Positions 8,533 through 17,264 are shown, counted from the stretch's first letter. The stretch is DNA of 64,000 nt from Maricaulis sp034659015 (GCA_034659015.1 JAYEGL010000002.1:124001-188000), one strand, 5' to 3'. Notes: generated by a model from the letters alone, not told the origin. Translations and numbers: made by a program.

Positions 8533-8536
8533 AACA

Positions 8537-8683
8537 TGCGCGCTGCCGCGCTCTGCGCTGCTCCGCAGCGCCCCCTCAGTCCGCTTCGCGGACAGCTCCC
8601 CCGCAAGCGGGGCGAGCCCTTCCTCAAGGCTTCCCCTGCGAAGCGGGGGAAGTGCCGCGCGTAGCAAGGCGATGGGGGAGAGA
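8537..8683 (+). repeat. Intergenic hairpin repeat, type B copy 3
   Basis: Contains both type B modules in swapped order: the AGCTCCCCCGCAAGCGGGGC module first, then AAGGCTTCCCCTGCGAAGCG and GCGATGGGGGAGAG. It fills the gap between the distal tail and hub genes. Confidence 0.85.
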
Positions 8684-8710
8684 CCCCCGGCCTTAAGAAA
8701 AGGACACTTC

Positions 8711-9376
8711 ATGCTCACCCTCCCACAATCGCTCGAGGCGTCGCTCGCCTCGGGGGTGACGACGCTGTGCTGGTGCTGGCGCGTGACGCGCCGGGACGGG
8801 GCGGTGTTCGGCTTTACCGATCATGACCGCGACCTGACTGTGGACGGCCTGGTCTTCCGCACCGGCTCGGGTTTCGGCGGGGCCGATCTGGACGGCGGGG
8901 CCGGCTTCGCCCCGGCCCAGACGACGCTGGCCGGGGCGCTGGACGATGCGGTGCTGACCGAGGCGGATCTGGAGGCGGGCCTGTGGGCCGGCGCGGCGGT
9001 GGAGATCCTGCGCGTCGACTGGTCGGACCCGGCCGTCTTCGTGCAGACCGCCTGCGGCGCGCTGGGCGAAATCCGGCGTGCCGAGGGGCGTTTCGAGGCC
9101 GACCTGCTGGGCCCGGCCCATGCGCTGGAGACGATGACCGGCCGGGTCTTCGCCCGGCGCTGCGATGCCGAACTGGGCGATGCGCGCTGCGGCGTCGATC
9201 CGGGGCATGCCGATTTTGCCCTGGGCTGCGACAAGCGTTTCGCCACCTGCCGTGACCGCTTTTCCAACACGCTGAATTTCCGCGGCTTTCCCTACATGGT
9301 CGGCAATGACGTGCTGCAGGCCGCACCGGCCAGCGAGGCGGTGCGCGATGGCGGGTCGCGGGGGCTGGGCGGATGA
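8711..9376 (+). CDS. GTA hub protein (g13), DUF2163
   Basis: Baseplate hub, 221 aa, DUF2163/TIGR02218 family. The N-terminal LCWCWRVTRRDGAVFGFTDH is the family hallmark. The C-terminal part has four cysteines around RRCDAELGDARCGVDP and GCDKRFATCRDRF, ahead of NTLNFRGFPYMVGNDVLQ. A Cys cluster here recalls the Fe-S binding region of lambda-type gpL hub proteins; iron binding is an inference. The protein is somewhat shorter than most family members. Its stop overlaps the start of the peptidase gene. Confidence 0.92.
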   Translation: MLTLPQSLEASLASGVTTLCWCWRVTRRDGAVFGFTDHDRDLTVDGLVFRTGSGFGGADLDGGAGFAPAQTTLAGALDDAVLTEADLEAGLWAGAAVEILRVDWSDPAVFVQTACGALGEIRRAEGRFEADLLGPAHALETMTGRVFARRCDAELGDARCGVDPGHADFALGCDKRFATCRDRFSNTLNFRGFPYMVGNDVLQAAPASEAVRDGGSRGLGG

Positions 9377-9867
9377 TGCGGGGGCGGGTTCTCAAGGAGG
9401 CGCGCGCCTGGCTGGGCACGCCCTATTGCCACCAGGCCAGCCGGCGCGGGGCGGGCTGCGACTGTCTCGGCCTGGTGCGCGGCATCTGGCGGGCGCTCTA
9501 CGGCGCCGAGCCGGAAGCCGTACCGCCTTATACGCCGGACTGGGCCGAAGTGGCCGGCGAGGAGACTTTGCGCGACGCGGCGATGCGGCATCTCTTGGAG
9601 ATCGCACGCGACCAGGCCCGGCCGGGCGATGTGCTGCTGTTCCGCCCCGATCTCGCCGGTCCGGCCAAGCATTGCGCCATCCTCTCCGGCCCCGACCGGA
9701 TCATCCATGCCTATTGGGGCCGCGCGGTCGCCGAGACGGCGCTGACGCCCTGGTGGCGCAGGCGCTGCGTGGCGGCGTTCGCCTTTCCGGCCCCCGACTC
9801 TCCCCCATCGCCTCCCCCGGCTCAGGGCCGGGGTCGGCACTTCCCCCGCTTCGCAGGGGAAGCCTGA
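9373..9867 (+). CDS. GTA tail NlpC/P60 peptidase (g14)
   Basis: Cell-wall peptidase carried in the GTA tail, probably opening peptidoglycan of the recipient. The protein is 164 aa. The catalytic Cys lies in GAGCDCLGLVRGIWRALYG and the His in AKHCAILSGPDRIIHAYWG. After the usual C-terminal region (VAAFAFP) the reading frame enters a type B repeat, which supplies about 25 Pro/Arg-rich residues and the stop codon. The body is normal and active-site residues are present, so the enzyme is probably intact with an acquired tail. Confidence 0.92.
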   Translation: MMRGRVLKEARAWLGTPYCHQASRRGAGCDCLGLVRGIWRALYGAEPEAVPPYTPDWAEVAGEETLRDAAMRHLLEIARDQARPGDVLLFRPDLAGPAKHCAILSGPDRIIHAYWGRAVAETALTPWWRRRCVAAFAFPAPDSPPSPPPAQGRGRHFPRFAGEA

Positions 9868-9946
9868 TCAGGGCTCGCCCCGCTTGCGGGGGAGCTGTCC
9901 GCGCAGCGGACTGAGGGGGCGGCGCGAAAGCGCCGCGGAGCGCGCA
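9796..9946 (+). repeat. Intergenic hairpin repeat, type B copy 4, inverted
   Basis: This is the reverse complement of the type B arrangement at 8537, and it also shares the CCCCGGCTCAGGGCCGGGG hairpin with the copy at 5175. The first 72 bases are translated as the C-terminus of the peptidase gene; the remainder fills the gap to the megatron gene. Confidence 0.85.
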
Positions 9947-9976
9947 TTCTCTCGACAAACACAGGACACGACCCCC

Positions 9977-12900
9977 ATGGCGCAACTTGTCGTAACCGCC
10001 GGGCAGGCGGCGCTGAACGGTGTGCAGGCCCTGGCGCCCGCGCTGGCCTCGACGGCAGCGAATGCAGCCGTCAATGCGCTCTTTGCCCCACACCGCGAAG
10101 GTCCGCGCCTGACCGAGCTGCCGGTCCAGACCTCGACCGACGGCGCGCCGATGGCGCGGATCTGGGGGCGCGGCCGGGTGGCCGGGCAGGTGATCTGGGC
10201 GTCGCGCTTTTCCGAGCACCGCAGCGAGACCGGGGGCGGGAAGGGCGGTCCCTCGCAGACCGAATTCACCTATTCACTCTCCTTTGCCGTCGGCCTGTGC
10301 GCGGGCGAGATATCGGGCATCGGGCGGGTGTGGGCCAATGGCGCGCTGCTCGACCGGTCGCGCTATCCGGTGCGGGTGCATACCGGCGCCGAAGACCAGC
10401 TGCCCGATGCGCTGATCCAGGCGATCGAGGGCGGCGACGCCCCGGCCTTTCGCGGGACCGCCTACGCCGTGATGGAGGACTGGCCGCTCGACGCGTTCGG
10501 CAACCGCATCCCCAACCTGTCCTTCGAGGTGTTTCGCCCCGCCGGTTCCGGCGGGCTGGAGCGCCAGGTGCGCGGGGTCAATCTCATTCCGGGTTCCGGC
10601 GAGTTCGCCTATGCCGTCGAGCCGGTGATGCGCGAACTGGGACCGGGACAGGATGTCGCCGAGAACGTCAACAATTCCCGCGGGCTGACCGATCTCGTCG
10701 CGGCGCTGGACGACCTGGAGCGCGACCTGCCCGAATGCCGCTCGGTACAGCTCGTCCTGTCCTGGTTCGGCACCGATCTGCGCTGCGGCCACTGCGAGAT
10801 CCGGCCCGGAGTGGAGGTGCGCGACAAGCTGACCCGGCCGGCCGTCTGGTCTGTCGCCGGGCAGGATCGCGCGAGTGCCCATCTCGTCTCGCAGGACGCG
10901 GCGGGCCGTCCGGTCTATGGCGGTACGCCGGACGATGCCTCGGTGGTTGCGGCCATCCAGCAATTGCGGGCGCGCGGCTATGCCGTCTCGCTCTACCCCT
11001 TCATCCTGATGGACATCCCGGCCGGCAACGGCCTGCCCGATCCGCATGGCGGTGCCGAGCAGGCGGCGTATCCCTGGCGCGGCCGTATCACCAGCCCGGC
11101 CGATGGCAGTGCTGCCGCGACAGGCGATGTCGCGGACTTCTTCGGCACGGTCCAGGCGTCGGACTTCTCCGTCGCGGGGGCTGCGGTGAGCTATGACGGC
11201 CCCGCCGAGTGGGGTTTGCGGCGCTTCATTCTGCACTGCGCCGCCCTGGCGAAGGCGGCTGGCGGGGTGGACGGTTTCCTGATCGGATCGGAACTCGTCG
11301 CCCTGACGACGGTGCGCGACGGGTCGGGCGGTTATCCCGCCGTCGATGCGCTGTGCGATCTGGCCGGGGAAGCGCGCAGCCTGCTCGGTCCGGCCACGCG
11401 CCTCTCCTATGCGGCGGACTGGAGCGAGTATTCCGGCCACCAGCCCGGCGGCGGGGCCAGGGTTTTCCATCTCGATCCGCTCTGGTCGCATTCCGCGATC
11501 GATGCCGTGGCGATCGACTGGTATGTACCGCTGTCGGACTGGCGTGACGGCGAGGATCATCTCGACGCGCAGATCGCCGGCGGACCCCACGATCCGGACT
11601 ATCTCGCCGCCGGCGCGGCCGGCGGGGAGGGGTATGACTGGTATTATGCCTCGCCCGCCGACCGGGACGCACAGATACGCACGCCGATCGCCGACGGGAT
11701 CCATGGCGAGGACTGGATCTGGCGCTACAAGGACCTCGCCGGCTGGTGGTCGAACGCCCATCACGACCGGCCCGGCGGCGTGCGCGATGCATCGCCGACG
11801 GGCTGGGTGCCGATGTCGAAACCGGTCTGGATCACCGAGGCGGGCTGTCCCGCCATCGACAAGGGCGCCAACCAGCCCAATGTCTTTTCCGATCCCAAGA
11901 GCGCGGAAAGCGCGCTGCCGTACTTTTCCTCCGGTGCGCGCGACGATCTGGTACAGCGGCGCTATCTCGAAGCGGTTCTCTCGCACTGGGACGCGCCGGC
12001 CAACAATCCGGTCTCGCCGGTCTATGGCGGGCCGATGGTCGATCCGGGCGAGGTGCATGTGTGGACCTGGGATGCCCGGCCATGGCCGGATTTTCCCACG
12101 CGCACGGATGTGTGGTCCGACGGGCCGAACTGGGATCTGGGCCACTGGCTGAACGGACGGGCCGGCCAGGTCCCGGTCGCGGCGATCATCGCGGACCTCG
12201 CGGCCGATGCCGGGATCGGCACGCTGGACCTCAGCGCCCTGGACGATCTGGTGTCCGGCTATGCCGTCGACCGTCCGATGAGTGTGCGCGCCGCGGTGGA
12301 ACCGCTCGCGGAACTGCTCGGCTTCGGCGTTTTCGAGCGGGCCGGCGCGGTGCATGCCGTCTCCGCGGGCCATCGGGGGCCCGTCTTCGCCCTTTTTGAA
12401 GGGGCCGATGACGGACAGGCATCACGGCGCTGGACCGGTATGGCGCCGGCCGAGCTGCCGCGCGATGTGGCACTGGGCTTCATCGACGACACGGCGGCCT
12501 ACAGGCCCGGTCATGCCTCGGCCCGGGAGACATTCGGTACGGTTGCCACGCTGAACCGTCAGGTCTGTGTGATTGCCGATCCGGCGCTGGCGCGCCGCTG
12601 GTGCGCGGAGATGCTGGCGGATATCGCCCGCACGGCACCGCTGGACGGACTTGTCCTGCCGCCTTCGGCCCTGGCGGTGGAGGCGGGAGACCGGGTCGAG
12701 ATCGCCGGACGTGTGAGGCAGGTCAGGACGCTGGACGGCGCCGCCCGCCGTCACGCAGCCGCTGCGCCGCCTTCCCTGCGGCGGGCGGCCAGCCAGGGTG
12801 CGGCGGCCGGGGTGGAGACACCGGGCCCGGCCGTGCCGTCGCGACCGCTGGTCGCGGTGCTCGACCTGCCGCTCCTGCCCGGCGAAACGGATCGTGCCGG

Positions 12901-13750
12901 ACCGTTTCTTGCGGCCCATTGCGATCCCTGGCCCGGGCGTATCGTCTATCACGCCCGGGGTGCGGCGCGGGCGGAAAACCGTCAGCCTGCCCGTCTGGGT
13001 CGGCTCGTCGCGCCACTCGAACCGGGGCCGGCGGGCCGATGGGACCGGGCGAATACGGTGGAACTCGAACTCTATGCCGGCAGCCTGTCCTCGGCGGCAC
13101 CGCAGGACGTGCTGGCGGGCGCCAACCGGCTGGCGGTCGAGGGCGAGGCCGGCGAATGGGAAGTGCTGGGCTTCGCCATGGCGGAACTCACCGGACCGTC
13201 GGCTTGGCGGCTTTCCGGTTTGTTGCGCGGCCTGTACGGAAGCGTGATCGCGACGGCCGGCGCGGACTCCGGTATCGTTCTGCTCAACGGTGTCGGCGAT
13301 GTCCTGCCGGTCGCGGCGCACGAAATCGGCAGCGCGCTGGCCGTTACGGCCGTGCCGGACGGACTGCCGGTGCATCATGCCCAGGCCCGCAGCCTGACGG
13401 TCACGCCGCTCCAGCGGCACTGGCGGCCGCTGCCGCCGGTGCATGTGCGCGCGCAGCTCACCGCCGAGGCCGTCGCGCTGGACTGGATCCGGCAGAGCCG
13501 TATCGTCCACGATGACTGGGGCGCGACCGGCATGCCGCTCGGCGAGGCGGCCGAACGCTACCGCGTGCGCTGCATGGAGACGGGCGAGGCCCGCCTGTCA
13601 GTCGAGGTGACGGCGCCGCTGTGTTCCCTTCCGCTGGCCGATATCGACGCGGCTTTCGGCGCCCGCCCGGCCCGTCTGGACATTGCCATCGCCCAGATCT
13701 CCGAGCGGTTCGGGGCGGGGCGCGAGGCGCATTGTTCGATCGACCTGTGA
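9977..13750 (+). CDS. GTA baseplate megatron protein (g15)
   Basis: Largest GTA tail protein, 1257 aa. The N-terminal part (GQAALNGVQALAPALASTAA, then PHREGPRLTELPVQTSTDGA) builds the tail core. A GTA TIM-barrel-like glycosidase domain lies at roughly 430-750, with KPVWITEAGCPAIDKGANQP near its end. A phage-tail-3-like domain follows (VDRPMSVRAAVEPLAELLGF), and the C-terminal 350 residues are beta-rich. Length is close to the RcGTA protein, and no frameshift is seen over 3.8 kb. The ATG at 9977 has AGGACA upstream. Confidence 0.94.
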   Translation: MAQLVVTAGQAALNGVQALAPALASTAANAAVNALFAPHREGPRLTELPVQTSTDGAPMARIWGRGRVAGQVIWASRFSEHRSETGGGKGGPSQTEFTYSLSFAVGLCAGEISGIGRVWANGALLDRSRYPVRVHTGAEDQLPDALIQAIEGGDAPAFRGTAYAVMEDWPLDAFGNRIPNLSFEVFRPAGSGGLERQVRGVNLIPGSGEFAYAVEPVMRELGPGQDVAENVNNSRGLTDLVAALDDLERDLPECRSVQLVLSWFGTDLRCGHCEIRPGVEVRDKLTRPAVWSVAGQDRASAHLVSQDAAGRPVYGGTPDDASVVAAIQQLRARGYAVSLYPFILMDIPAGNGLPDPHGGAEQAAYPWRGRITSPADGSAAATGDVADFFGTVQASDFSVAGAAVSYDGPAEWGLRRFILHCAALAKAAGGVDGFLIGSELVALTTVRDGSGGYPAVDALCDLAGEARSLLGPATRLSYAADWSEYSGHQPGGGARVFHLDPLWSHSAIDAVAIDWYVPLSDWRDGEDHLDAQIAGGPHDPDYLAAGAAGGEGYDWYYASPADRDAQIRTPIADGIHGEDWIWRYKDLAGWWSNAHHDRPGGVRDASPTGWVPMSKPVWITEAGCPAIDKGANQPNVFSDPKSAESALPYFSSGARDDLVQRRYLEAVLSHWDAPANNPVSPVYGGPMVDPGEVHVWTWDARPWPDFPTRTDVWSDGPNWDLGHWLNGRAGQVPVAAIIADLAADAGIGTLDLSALDDLVSGYAVDRPMSVRAAVEPLAELLGFGVFERAGAVHAVSAGHRGPVFALFEGADDGQASRRWTGMAPAELPRDVALGFIDDTAAYRPGHASARETFGTVATLNRQVCVIADPALARRWCAEMLADIARTAPLDGLVLPPSALAVEAGDRVEIAGRVRQVRTLDGAARRHAAAAPPSLRRAASQGAAAGVETPGPAVPSRPLVAVLDLPLLPGETDRAGPFLAAHCDPWPGRIVYHARGAARAENRQPARLGRLVAPLEPGPAGRWDRANTVELELYAGSLSSAAPQDVLAGANRLAVEGEAGEWEVLGFAMAELTGPSAWRLSGLLRGLYGSVIATAGADSGIVLLNGVGDVLPVAAHEIGSALAVTAVPDGLPVHHAQARSLTVTPLQRHWRPLPPVHVRAQLTAEAVALDWIRQSRIVHDDWGATGMPLGEAAERYRVRCMETGEARLSVEVTAPLCSLPLADIDAAFGARPARLDIAIAQISERFGAGREAHCSIDL

Positions 13751-13826
13751 GGTGCGCTTTGCGAACCGGGGCGAACCCGCTTACATGAAAGGCGAGTTGA
13801 CCCGACCCGATGTGGACCCGACTGGT

Positions 13827-14720
13827 ATGGACGATCCCTACAAGACGCTGGGCGTCTCCAAGACCGCTTCGGCCGAGGAGATCCGCAAGGCCTATCGCAA
13901 GCTCGCCAAGGCGCTGCATCCGGATGCCAATCCGGACAACAAGGACGCCGAGGAGCGCTTCAAGAAGGTCTCCCAGGCCTTCAAGCTGCTGTCCGACCCG
14001 GAGAAGCGGGCGGAGTACGATGCGGCCGCGCGGGCCGGTTTCGGCCCGGGCATGGAAGGGGCTGCGGGCGCGGGCGGCCGGCGGCCGTTCAACTTCCGCC
14101 AGTCGCGCCAGCAGGGCCCGGATTTCAGCGACATCTTCTCCGATCTTTTCACCGACTTCGGCACGCAGACGCGCCAGCCGCCGCCGCGCAAGGGTGCCGA
14201 TGTGCGCTATTCCCTGACCGTCGACTTCATGCAGGCCGCCAAGGGCGGAAAGCACCGCGTCGTGCTGCCCGACGGACGCAAGCTGGAAGTCGCCGTGCCG
14301 GCCGGCGCATCCGACGGGCAGGTGCTGCGCCTGCGCGGCCAGGGCGAGCTGTCGCCCACGGGCGGCCCGGCTGGCGATGCCTATATCGAGGTGAAAGTCT
14401 CCGAGCACAAATTCTTCGCCCGCGATGGCGACGATGTGCGGCTGGAGCTGCCGATCACGGTGAAGGAGGCCGCGCTGGGTGCGAAGGTGCGCGTGCCCAC
14501 CATCGACGGTCCGGTGGACCTGCAGGTGCCCGCCGGCTCCTCCTCCGGTTCGCTGCTGCGTTTGCGCGGGCGGGGCTTCGCCAATGCCAAGGGCAAGCGC
14601 GGCGACCAGCTGGTACGGCTGATGGTGGCGCTGCCGGCGAGCGACAAGGCGTTGCGGGAATTCCTCGAGACGTGGAACCCGCCTTCCGGTTACGATCCCC
14701 GCAAGGGCATGCGTTCGTGA
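13827..14720 (+). CDS. DnaJ-like co-chaperone (CbpA/DnaJ_C type)
   Basis: J-domain protein of 297 aa. The J domain covers residues 1-70 with the DnaK-activating HPD at 31-33. A Gly-rich, Phe-containing linker follows (about 75-115), then two DnaJ C-terminal beta domains (DVRYSLTVDFMQAAKGG, VPTIDGPVDLQVPAGSSSGS). There is no Cys-rich zinc finger, so it is CbpA-like rather than DnaJ itself. MDDPYKTLGV at 13827 gives the usual N-terminus; an in-frame ATG at 13785 is possible. It starts 76 bp after the megatron gene and might be co-transcribed with the GTA cluster. Confidence 0.88.
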   Translation: MDDPYKTLGVSKTASAEEIRKAYRKLAKALHPDANPDNKDAEERFKKVSQAFKLLSDPEKRAEYDAAARAGFGPGMEGAAGAGGRRPFNFRQSRQQGPDFSDIFSDLFTDFGTQTRQPPPRKGADVRYSLTVDFMQAAKGGKHRVVLPDGRKLEVAVPAGASDGQVLRLRGQGELSPTGGPAGDAYIEVKVSEHKFFARDGDDVRLELPITVKEAALGAKVRVPTIDGPVDLQVPAGSSSGSLLRLRGRGFANAKGKRGDQLVRLMVALPASDKALREFLETWNPPSGYDPRKGMRS

Positions 14721-14721
14721 G

Positions 14722-14760
14722 CTGAACGATTTGGTAGTAACCTGTTCAGCACCGGTTCAG
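14722..14760 (+). promoter_or_regulatory. Direct-repeat operator upstream of PepSY two-component operon
   Basis: GTTCAG occurs at 14744-14749 and again at 14755-14760, exactly 11 bp apart, and its reverse complement CTGAAC lies at 14722-14727, 22 bp from the first copy. Tandem half-sites at an 11-bp interval are typical of OmpR/PhoP-type regulators. The next gene starts at 14785, so autoregulation by the regulator at 15145 is the simplest reading. This is an inference from spacing alone. Confidence 0.55.
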
Positions 14761-14784
14761 GGCATGTCCGCAAGAGTTGGGGCC

Positions 14785-15135
14785 ATGATGAGACATCTGC
14801 TGATCATTGCCGGCGCGTTCGCAAGCGTCCTGACGCCTCTGGCGGTGGCCCCCGATGCCCACGCATCGGTCGCTGCCGTCCAGAAACAGGGCCAGGACCC
14901 GCGTGGCCGCTATACGCCCAACGAGGCGCGCGACGCGCGCCGCCAGGGCGATATCGTGCCGGCCCTGCGGGTGATCAATGCCGTGCGCCAGCGCTACCCC
15001 GGTGCCGACGTGCTCGATGCCGAGCTCGAGGGCGGGGCCGCGCCGCGCTACGTCATCAAGATCCTCACGCGCGACGGCCGCCGGGTGGATGTCATTGCCG
15101 ATGCCCGGACCGGGCGAATTCTCTACGAACGCTAG
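14785..15135 (+). CDS. Secreted PepSY-domain protein
   Basis: A 116-aa exported protein. The N-terminus has a clear signal peptide (MRHLLIIAGAFASVLTPLAV) with cleavage likely after AHA. The remainder is a single PepSY-like domain: EARDARRQGDIVPALRVINA, then YVIKILTRDGRRVDVIADA and GRILYER. It is 9 bp upstream of a PhoP-type regulator and its kinase. In related alphaproteobacterial operons (feuNPQ-like) a small periplasmic protein restrains the kinase; a similar role here is an inference. MM at the start leaves 14785 and 14788 as equal choices. Confidence 0.82.
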   Translation: MMRHLLIIAGAFASVLTPLAVAPDAHASVAAVQKQGQDPRGRYTPNEARDARRQGDIVPALRVINAVRQRYPGADVLDAELEGGAAPRYVIKILTRDGRRVDVIADARTGRILYER

Positions 15136-15144
15136 GGGGAATGC

Positions 15145-15822
15145 ATGCGAGCGCTTGTCGTTGAAGACGATCCGGATCTGAGCCGCCAGCTGGGGCGGGC
15201 GCTGGAAGATGCCGGTTATGCCGTGGACGTCGCCCTGGACGGGGAAGACGGCCATTTCCTGGGCGATACCGAACCCTATGACGTCGTCGTGCTGGATCTC
15301 GGCCTGCCGAAGATGGACGGCGTGACGGTGCTGGAACGCTGGCGCCAGGACGGCAAGGGCTTCCCGGTGCTGATCCTGACGGCGCGCGACCGCTGGTCGG
15401 AAAAGGTCGCCGGTTTCGATGCCGGTGCCGACGATTATCTCACCAAGCCCTTCCACACCGAGGAATTGCTGGCCCGTCTGCGCGCACTGACGCGCCGTGC
15501 CGCCGGCCATGTCACCTCCACCATCGAGTGCGGCGACCTGTCGATCGATACACGCGGCGCGCGGGTCTTCATCGACGGCGCGCCTGTGAAGGTGACGTCG
15601 CACGAATTCCGCATGCTCTCCTACCTGGCCCACCACCAGGACCGGGTGATTTCCCGGACCGAGCTTGTCGAGCACATTTACGACCAGGATTTCGACCGCG
15701 ACAGCAACACGATCGAGGTGTTTGTCGGCCGCCTGCGCAAGAAGATCGGCAATGACCGCATCGAGACCGTGCGCGGGCTGGGCTATCGCCTGGTCGATCC
15801 GGAGGCCCGGCCGGTTTCGTGA
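15145..15822 (+). CDS. OmpR/PhoP-family response regulator
   Basis: A 225-aa DNA-binding response regulator. The receiver domain has acidic residues at VVEDDPD, phospho-acceptor Asp51 (VVLDLGLPKMDG) and the conserved Lys in DYLTKPF. The C-terminal winged helix ends with VFVGRLRKKIGNDRIETVRG. It sits between a PepSY protein and a kinase with which its stop overlaps (GTGA). Its probable targets include its own operon through the 11-bp repeats at 14744-14760. FeuP/PhoP-like assignment is based on gene order and the partner kinase. Confidence 0.92.
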   Translation: MRALVVEDDPDLSRQLGRALEDAGYAVDVALDGEDGHFLGDTEPYDVVVLDLGLPKMDGVTVLERWRQDGKGFPVLILTARDRWSEKVAGFDAGADDYLTKPFHTEELLARLRALTRRAAGHVTSTIECGDLSIDTRGARVFIDGAPVKVTSHEFRMLSYLAHHQDRVISRTELVEHIYDQDFDRDSNTIEVFVGRLRKKIGNDRIETVRGLGYRLVDPEARPVS

Positions 15823-17204
15823 CAGAACGCCGGTCCTCCCTGGCTTTCAGACTGTTCGCCGGCGCCGCGGCCTGGGCGCTGGTCCTGCTGCTGCTCGGCG
15901 CCATCGCCCTGACCACGCTTTATCAGCGCTCGGTCCTGCGCACGCTGGACGACCGGCTGACCAGCGTCGTCGGTGCGCTGGTGGCGGCGGCGGAGATCGA
16001 TGCCGGCGGCGATGTCGCCCTGGCACGCCGGCCCTCGGACCCGGCGTATGGGCGCGTCTTCTCGGGCCGCTACTGGCAGATCCTGGACGATGACGGCAGT
16101 GCGGACGGCGGCGAGGTGCTGGCCGTCTCGCGCTCGCTTTGGGACGAGGTCCTGTCGCCGGGCGGCGATCTGGTCGACGCGCTCCGGCAGGACCCCGGGG
16201 CCGTGGTGACGATGGATACCAAGGGGCCGAGCGGCGAACCGCTGCGCCTGACCGGACAGGCGGTGCAGCTGTCCGGCCGGTCCGGACTGGTCTTGGTCAT
16301 GGCGGCGGAAGACCGGCGGCCCGCCGACCGCGATGTCCGAAATTTCGCCATTACCTCCGGGCTGATGTTCCTCGCTTTCGCGGCCCTGATCGCTGCGGGC
16401 GTGTTCTTCCAGGTGCGGATCGGCCTGGCCCCGGTCCTGCGCATGCGCGACCGCGTCGCCGAAGTGCGCGAAGGCCATGCCGAGCGTGTCGACGGACGCT
16501 TTCCGGCCGAGCTTCAGCCGCTGGCCGACGAGCTCAACGCCATGCTCGATCATTCGCGCGAACTGGTCGAACGCTCGCGCACCCATGTCGGCAATCTCGC
16601 CCATGCGCTGAAAACGCCGATCGCCGTGCTGACCAATGAGGCGCGCACCTCCGAAGGGCCTCTGGCGGATCTGGTGGGGCGGCAGACCTCCGTGATGACC
16701 GAGCAGGTGGAACACCATCTCCGGCGGGCCCGCGCGGCCGCCCACGCCAAGGCCGTGGGCGCGCGCACCGAGGTCGCCGGCACGATCGACGATCTCGCCC
16801 GCACGCTCGGCAAGATCAATGCGGCCCGCGGGCTGGCCATTTCCGTCGATGCCCCCGAAGCGCTGCGCTTTCGCGGCGAGCGCCAGGATCTGGAGGAGAT
16901 GGTCGGCAACCTGATGGACAATGCCTGCAAATGGGCGCGCGGAACGGTCCGTGTGGCGGCCGAGCGGACCGGCGAGCGTACGCTCGCCATCGTGATCGAG
17001 GATGACGGGCCGGGACTGGACGAGGCGGAAAGCCGGGCTGCGCTGCAGCGCGGTGTCCGTCTGGACGAGCAGGCGCCGGGGTCGGGACTGGGGCTGGCCA
17101 TCGTTTCCGACCTGGCGCACGCCTATGACGGTGAACTCACATTGTCGCGCTCAGAACTCGGCGGCTTGTGTGCACGTATCGACTTGCCGGCCACCAGTCG
17201 ATAA
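15819..17204 (+). CDS. Sensor histidine kinase (PhoQ/FeuQ-like)
   Basis: A 461-aa membrane kinase starting at GTG 15819, overlapping the regulator. Transmembrane helix 1 lies at about residues 14-34 and helix 2 at about 178-198, bounding a periplasmic sensor domain of about 140 residues. A HAMP-like linker follows. The H-box is NLAHALKTPIAVL with His262, a variant typical of PhoQ/FeuQ-type kinases. The N-box (LMDNACKWARG) and G-boxes (EDDGPGLDE, GSGLGLAIV) are intact. The upstream PepSY protein probably acts on the periplasmic domain. Confidence 0.9.
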   Translation: MTERRSSLAFRLFAGAAAWALVLLLLGAIALTTLYQRSVLRTLDDRLTSVVGALVAAAEIDAGGDVALARRPSDPAYGRVFSGRYWQILDDDGSADGGEVLAVSRSLWDEVLSPGGDLVDALRQDPGAVVTMDTKGPSGEPLRLTGQAVQLSGRSGLVLVMAAEDRRPADRDVRNFAITSGLMFLAFAALIAAGVFFQVRIGLAPVLRMRDRVAEVREGHAERVDGRFPAELQPLADELNAMLDHSRELVERSRTHVGNLAHALKTPIAVLTNEARTSEGPLADLVGRQTSVMTEQVEHHLRRARAAAHAKAVGARTEVAGTIDDLARTLGKINAARGLAISVDAPEALRFRGERQDLEEMVGNLMDNACKWARGTVRVAAERTGERTLAIVIEDDGPGLDEAESRAALQRGVRLDEQAPGSGLGLAIVSDLAHAYDGELTLSRSELGGLCARIDLPATSR

Positions 17205-17264
17205 AGTGTCTTTAACCTTACCCGGTCAAAAGTAAGTACGGGCAAGACAGACTTTTTTTGACCT

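Noticed and set aside
152..13750. Prophage interpretation of the head-tail gene cluster
   Set aside because: There is no integrase, repressor, replication or lysis gene, the tape measure is very short, and gene order and families match RcGTA.
17205..17264. TTTAACCTTACCC as a possible CtrA-like TTAA-N7-TTAA site
   Set aside because: Only one TTAA half is present at the required distance; the second half is missing.
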